A program made the position numbers and the translations under genes. The notes under the pieces were generated by a model. The model searched no databases and was not told the DNA's origin. It saw nothing but the letters and a program-made list of their open reading frames with translations. This document shows positions 53,060-64,000 of a stretch of DNA of 64,000 nucleotides, piece after piece. Origin of the DNA: Meghimatium bilineatum (lineage: Eukaryota > Mollusca > Gastropoda > Stylommatophora > Philomycidae); assembly GCA_034231615.1 (NCBI GenBank), contig CM067316.1, forward strand, positions 26,211,593 through 26,275,592, in the 5' to 3' direction. Positions within the stretch are counted from its first letter, which is position 1; the number at the start of each line of letters is the position of its first letter.

Positions 53060-53210
53060 GTTGCCGAGCAAGAGGTATGCATATATACAATCGGGAAGGA
53101 CACGTAGTAGCAGTCTATCAAAGTTTACTACCAAGGCACGAAACAAGATGGTGGAAGTCCGTTGCTGCCAACGTTCGATTCGGACACGACACGTGATAAT
53201 GCTGAGCCTG
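53060..53210 (+). mobile_element. RTE-like LINE 3' end fragment
   Basis: The plus strand (mixed frames) reads GMHIYNREGHVVAVYQSLLP-RHETRWWKSVAANVRFGHDT, matching WKSVAAN-R-GDGT at 55.7 kb and 5.4 kb. Confidence 0.6.
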
Positions 53211-53284
53211 ATCCTAAATTCAACTTTAATGGAAGGAGGATTTGAAGATGGATTGAATTGTGGAGTCTGCAAATAAACAAAGGA

Positions 53285-53685
53285 CAGACAACACACGTTT
53301 TGAAAATATGGTGACAGAAGTCTGCAAGAAATATACACGTTCTGAAAACATGGTGACATAAGTCTGCAAGAGACACACGTTTTAAAAACATGGTGACAAA
53401 AGTCTGCAAGAGACACACGTTTTGAAAACGGTGACAGAAGTCTGCAAGAAATATACACGTTATGAAAACATGGTGACATAAGTCTGCAAGAGATACACGT
53501 TTTGAAAACGGTGACAGAAGTCTGCAAGAAATATACACGTTATGAAAACATGGTGACATAAGTCTGCAAGAGACACACACACACGTTTTGAAAACATGGT
53601 AACAGAAGTCTGCAAGAAACACAAACGTTTTGAAAACATGGTGACAGAAGTCTGCAAGAGACACACACGTTTTGAAAACAATTTG
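53285..53685. repeat. about 40-bp minisatellite x 10
   Basis: Unit GAAAACATGGTGACAGAAGT-CTGCAAGA[GACAC/AATATAC]ACGTTTT with length variants. Repetitive minus-strand frames over it are artefacts. Confidence 0.93.
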
Positions 53686-53959
53686 TTCAATATATCACCC
53701 TCTTATGCCAGCTAGCATAGGCGATCAATGTTATCTACAACATTATATCGGTAGGATGCCTACTGTGTGCCAGCGCAACTGCTGACTCTTCACCGTGCCA
53801 TGTTGTCAAACGTTCCTCTTTTTGACGCCTTCTGTCACTGTTTTCATAAATTGTTTTTCTTGTTACACTGTATTGCAAATGTTTGTCTTGTGAAGCGCCA
53901 ATTAATGTTCATGGGGTATGAAACAAACATGATCAAGATCTCTTTGTTTATACTACAAA

Positions 53960-54115
53960 CTCCGCCGAAGACGGATATGTCGGGCCAATGGCGCAAATTA
54001 AACTGCGACACAACGCATTTCCATTATCTGGACTATATCCTGTTGGAAATCTAGGACCATTGTCCTGCTACAAGGGAGATCCAGCAGGAGCTTGAGAATA
54101 AACGCTGAAGAAGAT
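53960..54115 (-). repeat. dispersed repeat A, variant B, reversed
   Basis: GATATGTCGGGCCAATGGCG ... TATATCCTGTTGGAAATCTA-GGACCATTGTCCTGCTACAA ... CAGGAGCTTGAGAATAAACG-CTGAAGAAG. The cleanest variant B copy. Confidence 0.75.
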
Positions 54116-54199
54116 GTATACTACAAAAAAATCATTAAAACTTTAAGTTTTCATTATGTTGCTATCGTTTTTTTCTTTCTTACAAGGTTGCTACATGTT

Positions 54200-54720
54200 A
54201 GTGTTAACACGTGTTGATGTGTTTTTCACCATATCACTGTTGTTTTCATTTTTCATTCGTTTTCAAAATGTCAGTATTAGTTTTTCACAATACTATATAA
54301 CTGTTATTTTTCATAATATCAATGTCACTATTCACAATGTTGCATTAGTTTTACAATTCTACTGTGTAGAGGTTTTCAAAATATCACTACTATTTTACAC
54401 AATACTAATGCTAGTTTTCACAATACCACAGTTAGTTTTCATATAACTGTTACTTTTCACAATGTTGCATTCGTTTTCACAATATCACTGCACTAGTTTT
54501 CATAATATCGCTACTAGTTTTCACAATATCACGGTTAGTTTTCGCAATGTCACTATTACTTTTCACAATGTTGCATTCGTCTTCACAAAACCACTGCTGG
54601 CTTATACAATATCACCGTTAGTTTTCACAATATCACTAATCACTGTTAGTTTTCACAATGTTGCACTCCTTTTCACAATGTCGAAGTAGTGTTCGTAATT
54701 TAGCTATTTGTTTTCATCTG
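54200..54720. repeat. degenerate about 20-bp repeat (TTTTCACAATATCACT...)
   Basis: Irregular tandem units of [G]TTTTCACAAT[A/G]T[C/T][A/G]C..TTAG over 500 bp, strongly diverged. Confidence 0.8.
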
Positions 54721-54724
54721 TTTT

Positions 54725-55450
54725 CACACTGTGATAGTTTACACAAAAACTGGAAGTAGTTGTCTAGGGAAATAGGCTTGCAGTTAAGTAGACGGCAAGA
54801 TTTTCGCGCGCGCACACACGTTTTGACAACAAGCTTATTAAGCAATAAGCAGCGCACATGAACAATGTCATAAGATAACCATAACACATGTGTATATAAC
54901 ATACAAATTTACCACGTTATATGAAATCGTTTCAACTGAACTATATCTATTAAAAACTATACATTTAATATTGACTTAAAATCATTGCATTAATGCTGAA
55001 CGATTGAGAAAGTCATGAACAAAACACATTTTAAACCTCTTACATTGTCTGACTATATGTTGAAACGTTGATTGAAACGTATAATACTAACGTTTAATAT
55101 TTATGAAAGTTGAAAAATATTGTCATTAGAATGAATTACGGGTTGTAATCTACACAATTAATTATTATGGTTTTTGTTTGTTTCTTTTTTGTTGTTGTCA
55201 AGGTAGGTTGTAAATTCTCTCATCCATTGACAGCCAACATTTGTATAACAGAAATGAACCTAGCTGACAGGACAATACATACAAAATGATTGCAGCTGCT
55301 GTAATGAAAATGTTTTAAACAATAGCGACATATATTACGATGTATTGTGTTGTATACTGTGTAGAAATTAATCCTTAAATAAGATCTCTACTCACGTAAC
55401 TTCAAATTAAATAGGACATTATCGGGGTTTTTTTTAAATGGCAATCTTCT
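54725..55450. other. no gene recognised
   Basis: AT-rich unassigned DNA. Confidence 0.45.
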
Positions 55451-55740
55451 CCCTCTTGAGGTGCTAAAGACACTTAATATGAATAAAGAACTACTAAGAG
55501 AAATAAAGATCAGGCAAATAAAATACTTTGGACACATTAAAAGACATGACACTATATTTAAGACCTTACTTGAGGGTAAAGTCAAAGGGAAGCGAGCAAG
55601 AGGTAGGCAGAGATACAAGTGGGAGAGTAACATTACACGATGGACAGGTTAGTCTAGCAGAGTGCACCACCAAGACAAGAGACAGGAGATGTTGGAGATA
55701 CGTTGCAGCCAACATTCGTTGCGGAGACGGCACTTAATGA
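55450..55740 (+). mobile_element. RTE-like LINE C-terminal fragment
   Basis: The plus strand reads VLKTLNMNKELLREIKIRQI-KYFGHIKRHD, LLEGKVKGKRARGRQRYKWE-SNITRW, then in a second frame VSLAECTTKTRD and, shifted again, WRYVAANIRCGDGT with a TGATGATGAT tail. This is the best copy of the 5.4/8.5 kb family. Confidence 0.85.
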
Positions 55741-55926
55741 TGATGATTCTCTCTCTTCACCTCACCGAGTTTTTCCCTTTGAAAATGTTTATTTATTAAT
55801 AGTCAATTTGATGAAAGATTTGTTTAATTTGTGCGGGAGCGAGAAAATATAGAATGAGAGACACGAAAGCAATAATAAGTAGGCTATGGGAAGACAGCAG
55901 CGATATTATATATAGTTTGTTTGTTT

Positions 55927-56410
55927 GTTTTGCGTTCGCTCCATTGTAACCATCATGGGTGTCCGTGCGATTTCCGCCGGGAGCATGATTACGTTGTACC
56001 ACCGTTATGCGCCGTGTAGGCCTAGCACATCCGATTTCGGCATGCCTTGACAATTCGGGTGGGCTACCCTTAGCCTGTGACAGCCTCTATATCTGTCTCC
56101 AGGCACGCGTAGTGGCGACTCTTCGCCCAGACGATGTTGCTCTCGTCTGACTCGCACGAGGTGTTCCACTGTCTATGAACTTGCCTCGTGTAATTGGACG
56201 TGCTGTGCCTGTGCCCATTGGGTACTGAACCGTTTCTCATCCGTGAGCCTGGTTCCTTAAGGGGAAGAACTCAACAGAGGAGTTGGGCCCTGGCTCTTTC
56301 GCCGTCTTAGCCGAGGTGTCATTCACCAACATCGTGTACCCCTTGCCCAAGTTCGAGTCTCACACCACGCGTTTGAGAGCAAGGCGTTCTCGAGCTGATC
56401 GTATTATATA
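55927..56410. repeat. GC-rich block, partly related to repeat A
   Basis: GCGTTCGCTCCATTGTAACC and GGCCTAGCACATCCGATTTC-GGCATGCC echo repeat A. The whole 480 bp is clearly richer in G+C and CpG than its surroundings. No coding motif was found. Confidence 0.45.
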
Positions 56411-57235
56411 TAGTAAAATAGGGGTACGTCCTCTTTCTTCCGAACGTCCTTTTTTTTCCACTTTTTGGCCCTTAAATATCGGTTCGGTCAGATTTTTTAA
56501 ATATGCAAAAATGTCAGGATTTTCACTATCAACAATTGTATTCGACTTTTTCTCATTTATATAATGATGAATATAGAAGAAAGTCCCATATATGGTATGT
56601 TTAAATATTGTGATTTTTTTGTGTTATTCTAAAAACTAAAGATTGTTGTTGGATGATCATGGACCTCCGATTTATCATGCCGGAATACTATATAACTTAT
56701 TTTACGCCACTTTGTAATGCCAATCAGACTGCCGATGTGCTTTTCATTGGATTGCGAAACAAAGTATAAATAAATGAGTAATGAAAATCATGGCAATCGT
56801 CGAAGTGGTATAACGAGTGCATGTCTGTTATACCAACAGGACGACACTTGATGAGATATCCAATTGGAGTGTTACATGCACAATGCTCTCAAATATTTGA
56901 TTAAGATGAGAAATCAAATTGTTTATGATATGTGTTTTCATCAAATTAGTAATTTCAAATTATTCGTGGAACAATATAAGGATGATAAAGAGTTTATTGA
57001 ATAGTCGTTACATCAAATCTATAATATAATAGCCGTGTTCTGTCAGTATCTCCGGAACGTTCTATAAATGGCGCATTAACGTCAAGGAATTCCGAGCGAC
57101 ATCCAATCAAAACTATTGGTGTCGTGGCGTTATTCAAAGAAGACGACATTTTTTTCTACAAATGCGCTAACTTTTGTATCGGTTTGTGTTAAAGTTATCT
57201 AAAATATATTATATTTAAAATATACATATAATTTG
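56411..57235. other. no gene recognised; possible 5' part of the Helitron
   Basis: AT-rich DNA. 57030-57180 may belong to the Helitron 5' region, but no terminus was identified. Confidence 0.35.
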
Positions 57236-57239
57236 CATT

Positions 57240-59150
57240 AAATGATGGCTGAAGTTTCATTCAATCGCAATCGCAAGAAAGCGTAAAAAAACAATAAAAG
57301 AGCGACAAGCAAGATGGTTGAGTCGACAAAGTCAAGAATCACTCATTCAGATTCATGCCGCAAATGCCGCAGAGCATAGACATATAATTGAAAGAGAGAT
57401 TCAAAGAATTCATAAAGAAAGCCTTCAACAAAGACAAACACGACTTGCTAAGGATGTTAATTTGGATCAACGTCAAACTAAGCTAGAATCACAAGCAACG
57501 AGGAAATTGACAAACTATGAATAGGAAATACCAACGTTGTTACAGACAACATGAAACTATTGAGCAAACGTAGAGACGTCGAGATGCAGATGCCGGGGCT
57601 CACTCATTGTCACAAATGCGTCTAATTTAAGCAATTTCAAATGATGCAGTAACTTTTGCTGAGGATCGTCTTGCTGCACGTAACTGGAATTGTCGGTATT
57701 AAATTCAATTTTGTGGTTCTAAAATATTTATTTTTGGACAAACGCCCTAAAGATGACAAGTTTACAAGTTGTTGCCGAAAGGGAAAGATCATGCTCCCAA
57801 AGCCACGTATATCCATGTATAATAAATAAGCTGCAGTATCTCGAGTTCGAGAGCTTGATGTTCTCTGATATTACACATTAAATACACACTAAATACATAC
57901 ATTTTCGCGAGAATATTCGTTCTTATAATATCGCTCTTTCTTTCGGGTCAATGGGAGCAAAAAATTACGGATTGTCAAGGTCGAAGTCCGTATCTTTTAA
58001 AAATACATGGACAAACTATCATCGAACTTCTCATATACCACTGCCATAATAGAAAGTTACATAGTTCGCTCAGTTGTATTTTTTGGACAGTATTCAAGCA
58101 ACGACGTTCGACAAACACACGCAACTACGTTACATGTAAAAGATAAATTCTAAATAAAATTGATTTTTTTTTCGTCAACACAAAAGACTAGCACAGTCGT
58201 ATCAATTAATGCGTGGTATCGAAATAAGAGAAATTCAGAATGTTGCTCAAACTGGAAGAGAATTCCAATAGTAAACATGGTCATCAAGTTCGTCATTCTG
58301 ATCAACGTCGCCATATGAACCAACATCTAAGGAGAATGCAATGGTTTGCGTCAACGACGATGGAGAACCACCTTTTAACCGCAACATTCGCATTTACCCA
58401 TTGAATCCAACAAAGCAGTTCATTAATATCAATATACTTAGCGCGAATATGGATCCAATGTTATACTCGTGCTCCCATACGGTGAGCTGGGTTGGCAGCT
58501 ACATTGGCAATGTGAGTCATATTAGGGTGCGCAACCAAAAAAAGTTCGAAATTATGTCAGTATGTTACAATATAAAGTTGCACTCACAGCTATTCGAAAT
58601 TATTTAATTCATTTATGAGCGCGGGAAAACTTACTCATCCGTTATTAGTGGACTCATACCTATAGGTATAGGCAAACAATCTTAATTGTTATGTTCCTCT
58701 AGGGCCATAGGCGGCGCATAGGGCAGAATCCATAGCTTTCCGTTTCTGTCTTTGTGTTGCCAGGTTTTTCAATTCTTGTGTATTGCTTATGTTCATTGAC
58801 ATGCCTTCTCTATTAATGGTTCTTCGTAGAGTTTCTCTAGGTCTCCCTCTTCTTCTTATTCCGGGTCATCATCATCATCAGGTACCATGCCTGCTGGCTG
58901 TTCATCAAATCTTAATTACATCAAACAAAACCAAAATAAATTACGAGTTGAACATTATGAAGGTTTAACCGATCACGTAGCCAACTTTCCTCAAAATGCA
59001 AATGCCGCTGCTGGAATTTCTGTTACTCTGCCTTCAACTTTCCAAGGCTCACCTCGCAACATGCGTGAGCGGTTTTGTGATGCAATATTAATGTTCTCGT
59101 AACATGGAGCTTCAGACCTATTTATCACTTTCACAGCAAATCCAAAATAG
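57240..59150 (+). mobile_element. Helitron remnant (Helitron-like N-terminal domain), split
   Basis: The plus strand carries, in order, a charged N-terminal repeat region (KQRQARWLSRQSQESLIQIH, NAAEHRHIIEREIQRIHKES, LQQRQTRLAKDVNLDQRQTK at 57300-57520). Next come VCVNDDGEPPFNRNIRIYPL, NPTKQFININILSANMDPML (58344-58470) and a decayed FPYGE-GW region. After an inserted LINE piece follow KLRVEHYEGLTDHVANF, ISVTLPSTFQGSPRNMRERF and CDAILMFS-stop-HGASDLFI-TFTANP (58920-59140). This is the collinear pattern of the Helitron N-terminal domain ahead of the Rep/helicase regions, which are absent. Inactive. Confidence 0.85.
58640..58885 (-). mobile_element. LINE fragment inside the Helitron
   Basis: The minus strand reads GIRRRGRPRETLRRTINREG-MSMNISNTQELKNLATQRQK, RKAMDSALCAAYGPRGT-stop. 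It is homologous to 63726-63971 (RGRPKETLRRTILRES ... NRQNWRDLTSSLCANF). TGATGATGATGATGA lies at its 5' junction (58866-58880), perhaps from another insertion. It splits the Helitron frame. Confidence 0.8.
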
Positions 59151-59179
59151 CAAGAAATTACTGTACATTTAGTCACATA

Positions 59180-59420
59180 TTCTGAAAGCTGAAGTTTGGC
59201 GAGACAGACTTGAGCAACTGTGGACTGAGCCCAGAGACTGCAGAACACATTCTTCATGCCTGTCAACTCTAACAAGAAGAGAGGGATAAAATATGGCCTA
59301 CTGAGACAGCACTACTTCCAGACTTGAGGGGTTCCATGGATGACCTGAAACGAATCACACAATTCATTGAAGCTATTGGCGCTGTAACCTGATACCTGAC
59401 TAAAGAATGAAGAAGGAGAG
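59180..59420 (+). mobile_element. LINE tail fragment
   Basis: The plus strand, after correcting frames, reads CGLSPETAEHILHACQL, EERDKIWPTETALLPDLRGS, MDDLKRITQFIEAIGAV, the C-CG/AEHIL-C/LKRIT-FI pattern at the end of I/jockey-type LINEs. Confidence 0.7.
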
Positions 59421-59597
59421 GACTAAATTTGCGTTTTGGGTAACACGTATTCGATCGACCTTCCTTGGTTTCCCGTGTCTTCAAATTTAAACTTAATAAT
59501 TTAATCTAAGATTAACATGACATTTTTTGTCAAGCAAATGCATTTGTTTAGCGAAACGAATTTGAGAAAAGAGGATTGCCACATGCTCATCTGTTAG

Positions 59598-59645
59598 CAA
59601 CGCAAAATGAGTTAAACAGGTTACTAAAACACTTACCTAGCCTAT
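59598..59645. repeat. 44-bp block shared with 50197-50240
   Basis: GCAAAATGAGTTAAACAGGT-TACTAAAACACTTACC. Also contains a potential minus-strand splice donor, here without an obvious exon. Confidence 0.75.
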
Positions 59646-60110
59646 TAATAAAAATATATTTAAAAAAGTATATATAAAAAAACATACAATAAAACTAAAC
59701 AGGACAATTCTCCACGTATCGACTCAAATTGAACCTTTTTCAAGAGACAAACAACAGAAAACGACAAAATAAAAAACAAAATAGATGTCTATATTAAATC
59801 AAGCCACGTCTCCATAGCGCAGGGATGGCAACGCATCTAGTCAAAGTATATACATATACACACACACACACATAAAGTGACATGTTGTTTCAGAACGTTC
59901 TCTTCGTTGTGTATATTATGAACGCCTCTCTGTCCCGGGTAAGCAAGTCTTATTGGCCAGGTACATGTACATACATTCGTCGATAGTCAATCATCTTCTT
60001 GGTCTTCTTCTCTCGCTTGGCACTCTGCCCTCTAGAATCAGCCTTTCGATACAATCATGTCGCTTTAAGAGTCCAAAATACTGTAGCTTCCTTTTTTATG
60101 ATGGTATTTA
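59646..60110. other. no gene recognised; CA microsatellite
   Basis: Unassigned, with ATACACACACACACACA at about 59855-59873 and CTTCTTGGTCTTC LINE-tail-like text from 59990. Confidence 0.4.
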
Positions 60111-60114
60111 GAAG

Positions 60115-61340
60115 CTAATTTTCATTTAGTTTCAGTCTATTGTATATCCCCAGGTGGTGTTATCGTAGCTTCCACACGCCGTTGAGAGTAGGGGTTTGTG
60201 AAGGAGATGTAACCTTTGTTCCAGAGCCAGTTGTGGTGCTATGGTTGAGGTGTAGTCATGTTTATTCAGAATCATCTGAATGTTGTCTATGCACTTTTTC
60301 CTAGGTCTGCCCTTGGCTCTGTATCCTAATTCCATTTTGTTATAAGCTATTATGGGAAATTGATCGTTCAAACTCATAAGATGTACAAACCTTTTTGGCT
60401 GCTGTTTCTCTATATATTAGATGCATGATGCATACCTATTATCCTTCTGGTGTTCCCCCTGCGCATTTTGTCGAATCTGGTGACTCAACATAGTCATTAT
60501 AGCCTTCCTTAGATATTTCATTTCGCAAGTTTCGATCGTTCTCTTATGTGTAGATGCCAGTTGCCAAGTCTGACATTCGTAGCACCGTGTTGATATAAAG
60601 ATGCTCTTAATAATTTGTTTGTTTATTTCCATGTTGAGCAAAGGTGACAGCTTTTATAGCACAGCATTGCCTTTTGACATCTTGTTTCTATCTCTGTAGA
60701 GTCGTCCGTCTTCTGTGAAGAAACTTCCTAGGTGCTTGAACTCTTTGACTGGTTTTATTTTTGTGTTTTCTATATGGATGTTTAATTGCTCTGTTGATCT
60801 CGCATAGTTTATGTCTTTTGTGTGTAAATCCGCATGTTGTGTTTATTGCATATTCTGGATAGTTAGTTGATGTGAGTTTGCAGTTTTTCTTCGCCGTCAT
60901 ATATTATGCTTTGATCGTCAGCGAAAAGCAGTTCATCTAGTTAAGTTGTTCATTCTCTGTTCTTTCGTTATATATTTCATTTTGTGTTTCTTTTATAATT
61001 CTGTCTATGTAGACGTTGAATAGAATAGGCGACAGCATACATCCCTGTCTGACTCCTGTTTTTGTTGTGAATGGTTCTGATACTCCATACTCCATCTGTT
61101 GATCGCATCGTGCTTTGGCCTTTGTATGATTTGATGTCCCTTGATTCCGTATATTTCTAGCGTTTCCCATATTATGTCTCTGTTTATTCTGTCGAACGCT
61201 TTTTCTTGGTCGACAAAGATGTTGTTTAGCTTTTTGTCGCATTCAATAGCTTTTTCGCTTAGTTGTCTAAGGGTAAATAGTGCATCTGTATATACTGCTC
61301 CTCTTCTGAAACCAAACTGGGCTGGACTTCACTTCAATTC
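60115..61340 (-). mobile_element. RTE-like LINE fragment, RT core to C-terminus
   Basis: From right to left on the minus strand: KAFDRINRDIIWE (palm Asp; 61195-61160), IYGIKGHQ, MEYGVSEPFTTKTGVRQGCM-LSPILFNVYIDRI (61115-61000, the GVRQGC box), ELLFADDQSI (decayed; about 60900-60930), KPVKEFKHLGSFFTEDGRLY, NMEINKQIIKSIFISTRCYE-CQTWQ, IETCEMKYLRK, MELGYRAKGRPRKKCIDNIQ-MILN (60345-60270). The longest RT remnant in the window, broken by several frameshifts. Confidence 0.9.
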
Positions 61341-61344
61341 TTAG

Positions 61345-62025
61345 TTTCAGTTACTTCAATGTTCTTCTTTTATGGACAAAATGTTCTGAAAGATCTAAAC
61401 GTATAGACTTGATTAAAAAAAATTTAAAGGTGCTCAATTCTTCTTTTCTATCTCTCCTCAAAATAGAAATGTTGGGCGACTTTTCTCCTCAATTGACATG
61501 AGAAAAAATAAACAATTATTGTACCTGTCAGAGGTCTATTATGTGTGCAATATCACTTCAGAGACATGTCTTGTTCACATTTTCATAGTTACAAAGTAAT
61601 AAAACATTGCTGAACCAAATGCAATCTTCAGACAAGTATAAGAATATGTTGCCGCATAAATAAAAATAGTTAACATTTTATTCTGCAGATGTGCAGTAGT
61701 AGTGGATAGGCATATGTGGTTTTTAATTTGATGAAAGTAAGAATAGTACAGCTAAATATTTGTTATTGATGTTTTTCAAAACATTTTAACAAAATAATGT
61801 ATTAGAAATATATGACTTTTCATAAAACAATTGTATGATTTGTGTTATTTCCTGTTAAAATGTGCATACTATTAAGGTTATTTTGTACACATTAAAATGT
61901 GTACTCTTTTTACAAGATGGACAAAAAATTACAAGATATGACAGCACTACGGTTAAGGGAAAGATTAACAAAGGAACGTGTTTGGGAGAAAGAAGTGTAG
62001 CTATATTTGGATTAGGTTAGGCTAG
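61345..62025. other. no gene seen
   Basis: Strongly AT-rich unassigned DNA. Confidence 0.5.
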
Positions 62026-62029
62026 GTAT

Positions 62030-62990
62030 GTTGATCTTCACACACAGGACATGTATATAGGTGCTCAGATCTTCACTTCAATAAATCTCTAAGGGTATGG
62101 CGGCTGATGGTTCCGGTTATATGTTGGTTTAGTGCTCTTTTTGGTGGGTGTTCTAAACGCGTATTCTCGATATTGACTCATGCTCATATATCTCAAAAAC
62201 TCATCTGGTCGTGCGGACTCGCGAAGAGCACTGAGTATGTCTGCTCGGTTTATATGCTGACCATCTGATATGGTAGCGGGGCTAGCTAATTGTTCGGCCA
62301 GTTCATTTCCCTCTACGCCCGCGTCCGGAGAAAATGATAAGCGTGATTTTTGCGCAATGAGGACCACATTTTAGCTCTCTAATTGGCTCCACCCAACCTC
62401 TACGCACATCATCTGTTTTGATTTTCTGACTCATATTCATTGAGTCAATTAGTATTCACGCATGAGAATAGGTTTGCGACTCCAACCAGTTTAGTGACTG
62501 CTTTACGGCAAACACTTCCATCGTTAGACTGCTTTTTGTTGCGGTAAAGGTCCCACGGGCTTCATGTGCGGTTCTTCTTTGTGACCTGACAGTAAAGGCT
62601 CATGCGCATAGCTTGTGACAACCATGGCTTGTGGCACGGACCGACCAAATGTCCATGTAAATAGGCGTTATCGCAGATGAGTGCCTTTACCTCAGTATCC
62701 ATTCTCACAGAGCTACGTTCGCTGACCCTCTATTGAGTGTAATTACTGTTTTTACTGCCTTCTGAAAGACCATAGAAATAGTCATCCATTTCTCGTCAGG
62801 AGTCATGTCCTCTTGGGCGCAAATATGTTTAACAGTATTCTCGGAGAGACCCATCCACGATTTGCCACTCTTGAGTCTGTTTCGGGAGCTCCACAAGGGA
62901 GCAAACTGTGTAATGCCTAGTGGGTGATTTGTGTCAGAACTCACTTTACGTTATCCACGGGTATGCCACATATTAATTCTGTGAGATATG
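62030..62990 (-). mobile_element. I/Nimbus-type LINE fragment, RNase H region
   Basis: The minus strand in several frames: NHPLGITQFAPLWSSRNRLK, SWMGLSENTVKHICAQEDMT-PDEKW (linker), TFTATKSSLTMEVFAVKQSL-NWL (Glu), ILIDSMNMSQKI (Asp), PDAGVEGNELAEQLASPATI (last Asp replaced by Glu), DEFLRYMSMSQYREYAFRTP. It supplies the uninterrupted counterpart of the 28.8-29.9 kb copy. Stops and frameshifts present. Confidence 0.85.
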
Positions 62991-63029
62991 CTCGGAAAAT
63001 CAAGGAGGTTTGGGATGTTCAATCCCTTC

Positions 63030-63065
63030 AACCTTCCCCCCCCCTTTTAAAAAAAAAAAAAAGCA
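63030..63065. repeat. C and A homopolymer runs
   Basis: CCCCCCCCCC at about 63037-63046 followed by an A run near 63050-63063. Confidence 0.8.
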
Positions 63066-63219
63066 AATCTTAGGATCTTGGCGAAAAGACGGGTAAAAAG
63101 CCCAAGAAATCCCTCCCGTAGCGATTTTTCACAAATAGGTCATCAAATGTTACATTTAAAAACGACGATCTGGTACTCGAAACACGGGAAAGATATTTTT
63201 TAAGGCAACTTCCCTCACC

Positions 63220-63330
63220 CCCTTTACGAGACCATATCTACGGTCCTGTACGACATTCATGGCAGTTAACAACATTCCTATCTTTGCTCCTCTTTCGGAT
63301 CAGTCAACTCCACAACTAATTTCATTCCAG
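63220..63330 (+). repeat. dispersed repeat A, 3' end only (weak)
   Basis: TACGACATTCATGGCAGTTA-ACAACATTCCTATCTTTGCT-CCTCTTTCGG resembles the repeat A tail. Confidence 0.4.
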
Positions 63331-63720
63331 GTTAATTTCTAGCATTTTTTTCTACCATAGCTACAGCCTTTCGGTGTATACATTGTCAATTGTTTCGCTT
63401 CAACAATTTTCAAGTCTACTTTTAAGACATAAGACCCACTTCTGTCGATATCCTAGACCCTATACACGGAAAGAACCCCTTATATTCGGTTGCAGTGGGG
63501 TCAGTAAGTCACAGTTTGGAGACAAGACAGTTCATTTAGTTGTTTCTCAATACTAGTTAATAATTTACTAGTTAGGATGGGTGAGTGGGGAGTCACCTGG
63601 CCTATGTTGTGTGCCTATGAATATACAAATGCAGTGCAAAAACACAGATGCACGTTAGAAACACGTATATAATGTACGTATATACACACATAACATATTT
63701 TGTTGATATGTTTCATTTCA
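63331..63720. other. no gene recognised
   Basis: Unassigned, with ATACACAC and TTCATTCATT short repeats. Confidence 0.4.
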
Positions 63721-63725
63721 TTCAT

Positions 63726-63971
63726 TCATTTTCCTTTTGCGCTGAAGTTAGCACATAGGGAAGAGGTCAGATCTCTCCAATTCTGTCTGTTTAAAGCTAT
63801 TCTGTGCAGTTCTTGAATAGTATGAATATTGATTGTTTTACTTTCTCTAAGTATTGTTCTTCTGAGTGTTTCTTTTGGTCTACCCCTGGCTCTTTTGCCT
63901 ATAGCCGCCATTTTGCTATGTTTAGCCACCAAGAATACAATGTCTGTCATGCATTTCGTGAGATTAGTCAC
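63726..63971 (-). mobile_element. LINE ORF2 C-terminus
   Basis: The 81-residue minus frame reads KCMTDIVFLVAKHSKMAAIG, KRARGRPKETLRRTILRESK, TINIHTIQELHRIALNRQNW, RDLTSSLCANFSAKGK. Homologous to the fragment in the Helitron at 58640-58885. It continues unbroken from inside the element, but the 5' part lies past the window's end or is absent. Confidence 0.8.
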
Positions 63972-64000
63972 ATGAAACTTTAAGAATGGGGGCTGCTTAG

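Noticed and set aside
53054-53690. Cysteine-rich repetitive minus frames (SCRLMSPCF)
   Set aside because: Translated minisatellite; overlapping frames are open equally and none has a non-repeat extension with motifs.

Overview
This window looks like animal nuclear DNA: AT-rich, intron-bearing, and made mostly of decayed retrotransposon pieces, short interspersed elements and minisatellites. The LINE set (I/Nimbus-type reverse transcriptase plus RNase H, several RTE-like families, a Penelope-like element), a Helitron, and tRNA-derived SINEs with long tails fit a lophotrochozoan, most likely a mollusc and perhaps a gastropod. That placement is inference from family resemblance only. No prokaryotic, organellar or viral gene set is present.

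Host genes are few. (1) A thioredoxin gene on the minus strand at the left edge: exon 1 (4891-4911) and exon 2 with the WCGPC active site (127-228) are inside; later exons lie beyond position 1. (2) A minus-strand gene between about 41.8 and 45.7 kb (possibly starting near 52.2 kb) for a basic, serine- and proline-rich protein with several SH3-type ligands and a C-terminal PDZ-ligand-like -TTV. Its last two exons join in phase, and two more possible 5' exons lie at 50.2-50.4 and 52.1-52.2 kb. I do not recognise the protein. (3) Weak plus-strand exon candidates at 36.1 and 49.3 kb.

Layout: 1-5 kb thioredoxin with a 4.7 kb intron holding LINE fragments. 5-13 kb: LINE fragments, one LINE with a perfect target-site duplication, a C-rich tandem block and a Penelope-like element with a hammerhead-like 3' motif. 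13.5-14.5 kb: CA/CTCGCA satellite. 14.5-18.9 kb: mostly unassigned, with a duplicated tRNA-like block and a foldback structure. 19-29.9 kb: LINE pieces and two minisatellites. 30-35.4 kb: a minisatellite cluster with period lengths of 51, 29, 19, 29 and 29 bp. 37-41 kb: LINE pieces, one carrying a TTAA-flanked MITE. 41.8-52.2 kb: the scaffold-type gene, with a hAT MITE, LINE and SINE insertions in its introns. 53-64 kb: minisatellites, a Helitron remnant interrupted by a LINE fragment, and RTE-like and RNase H LINE remnants.

No new functional system is evident. The best material is the nested insertion history: six insertions have perfect target-site duplications, a further one is bounded by TTAA, and for two of these the empty site can be checked within the window. 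The other leads are the unidentified scaffold gene and the Penelope/hammerhead remnant. All LINE reading frames seen are truncated or frameshifted, so none looks active.
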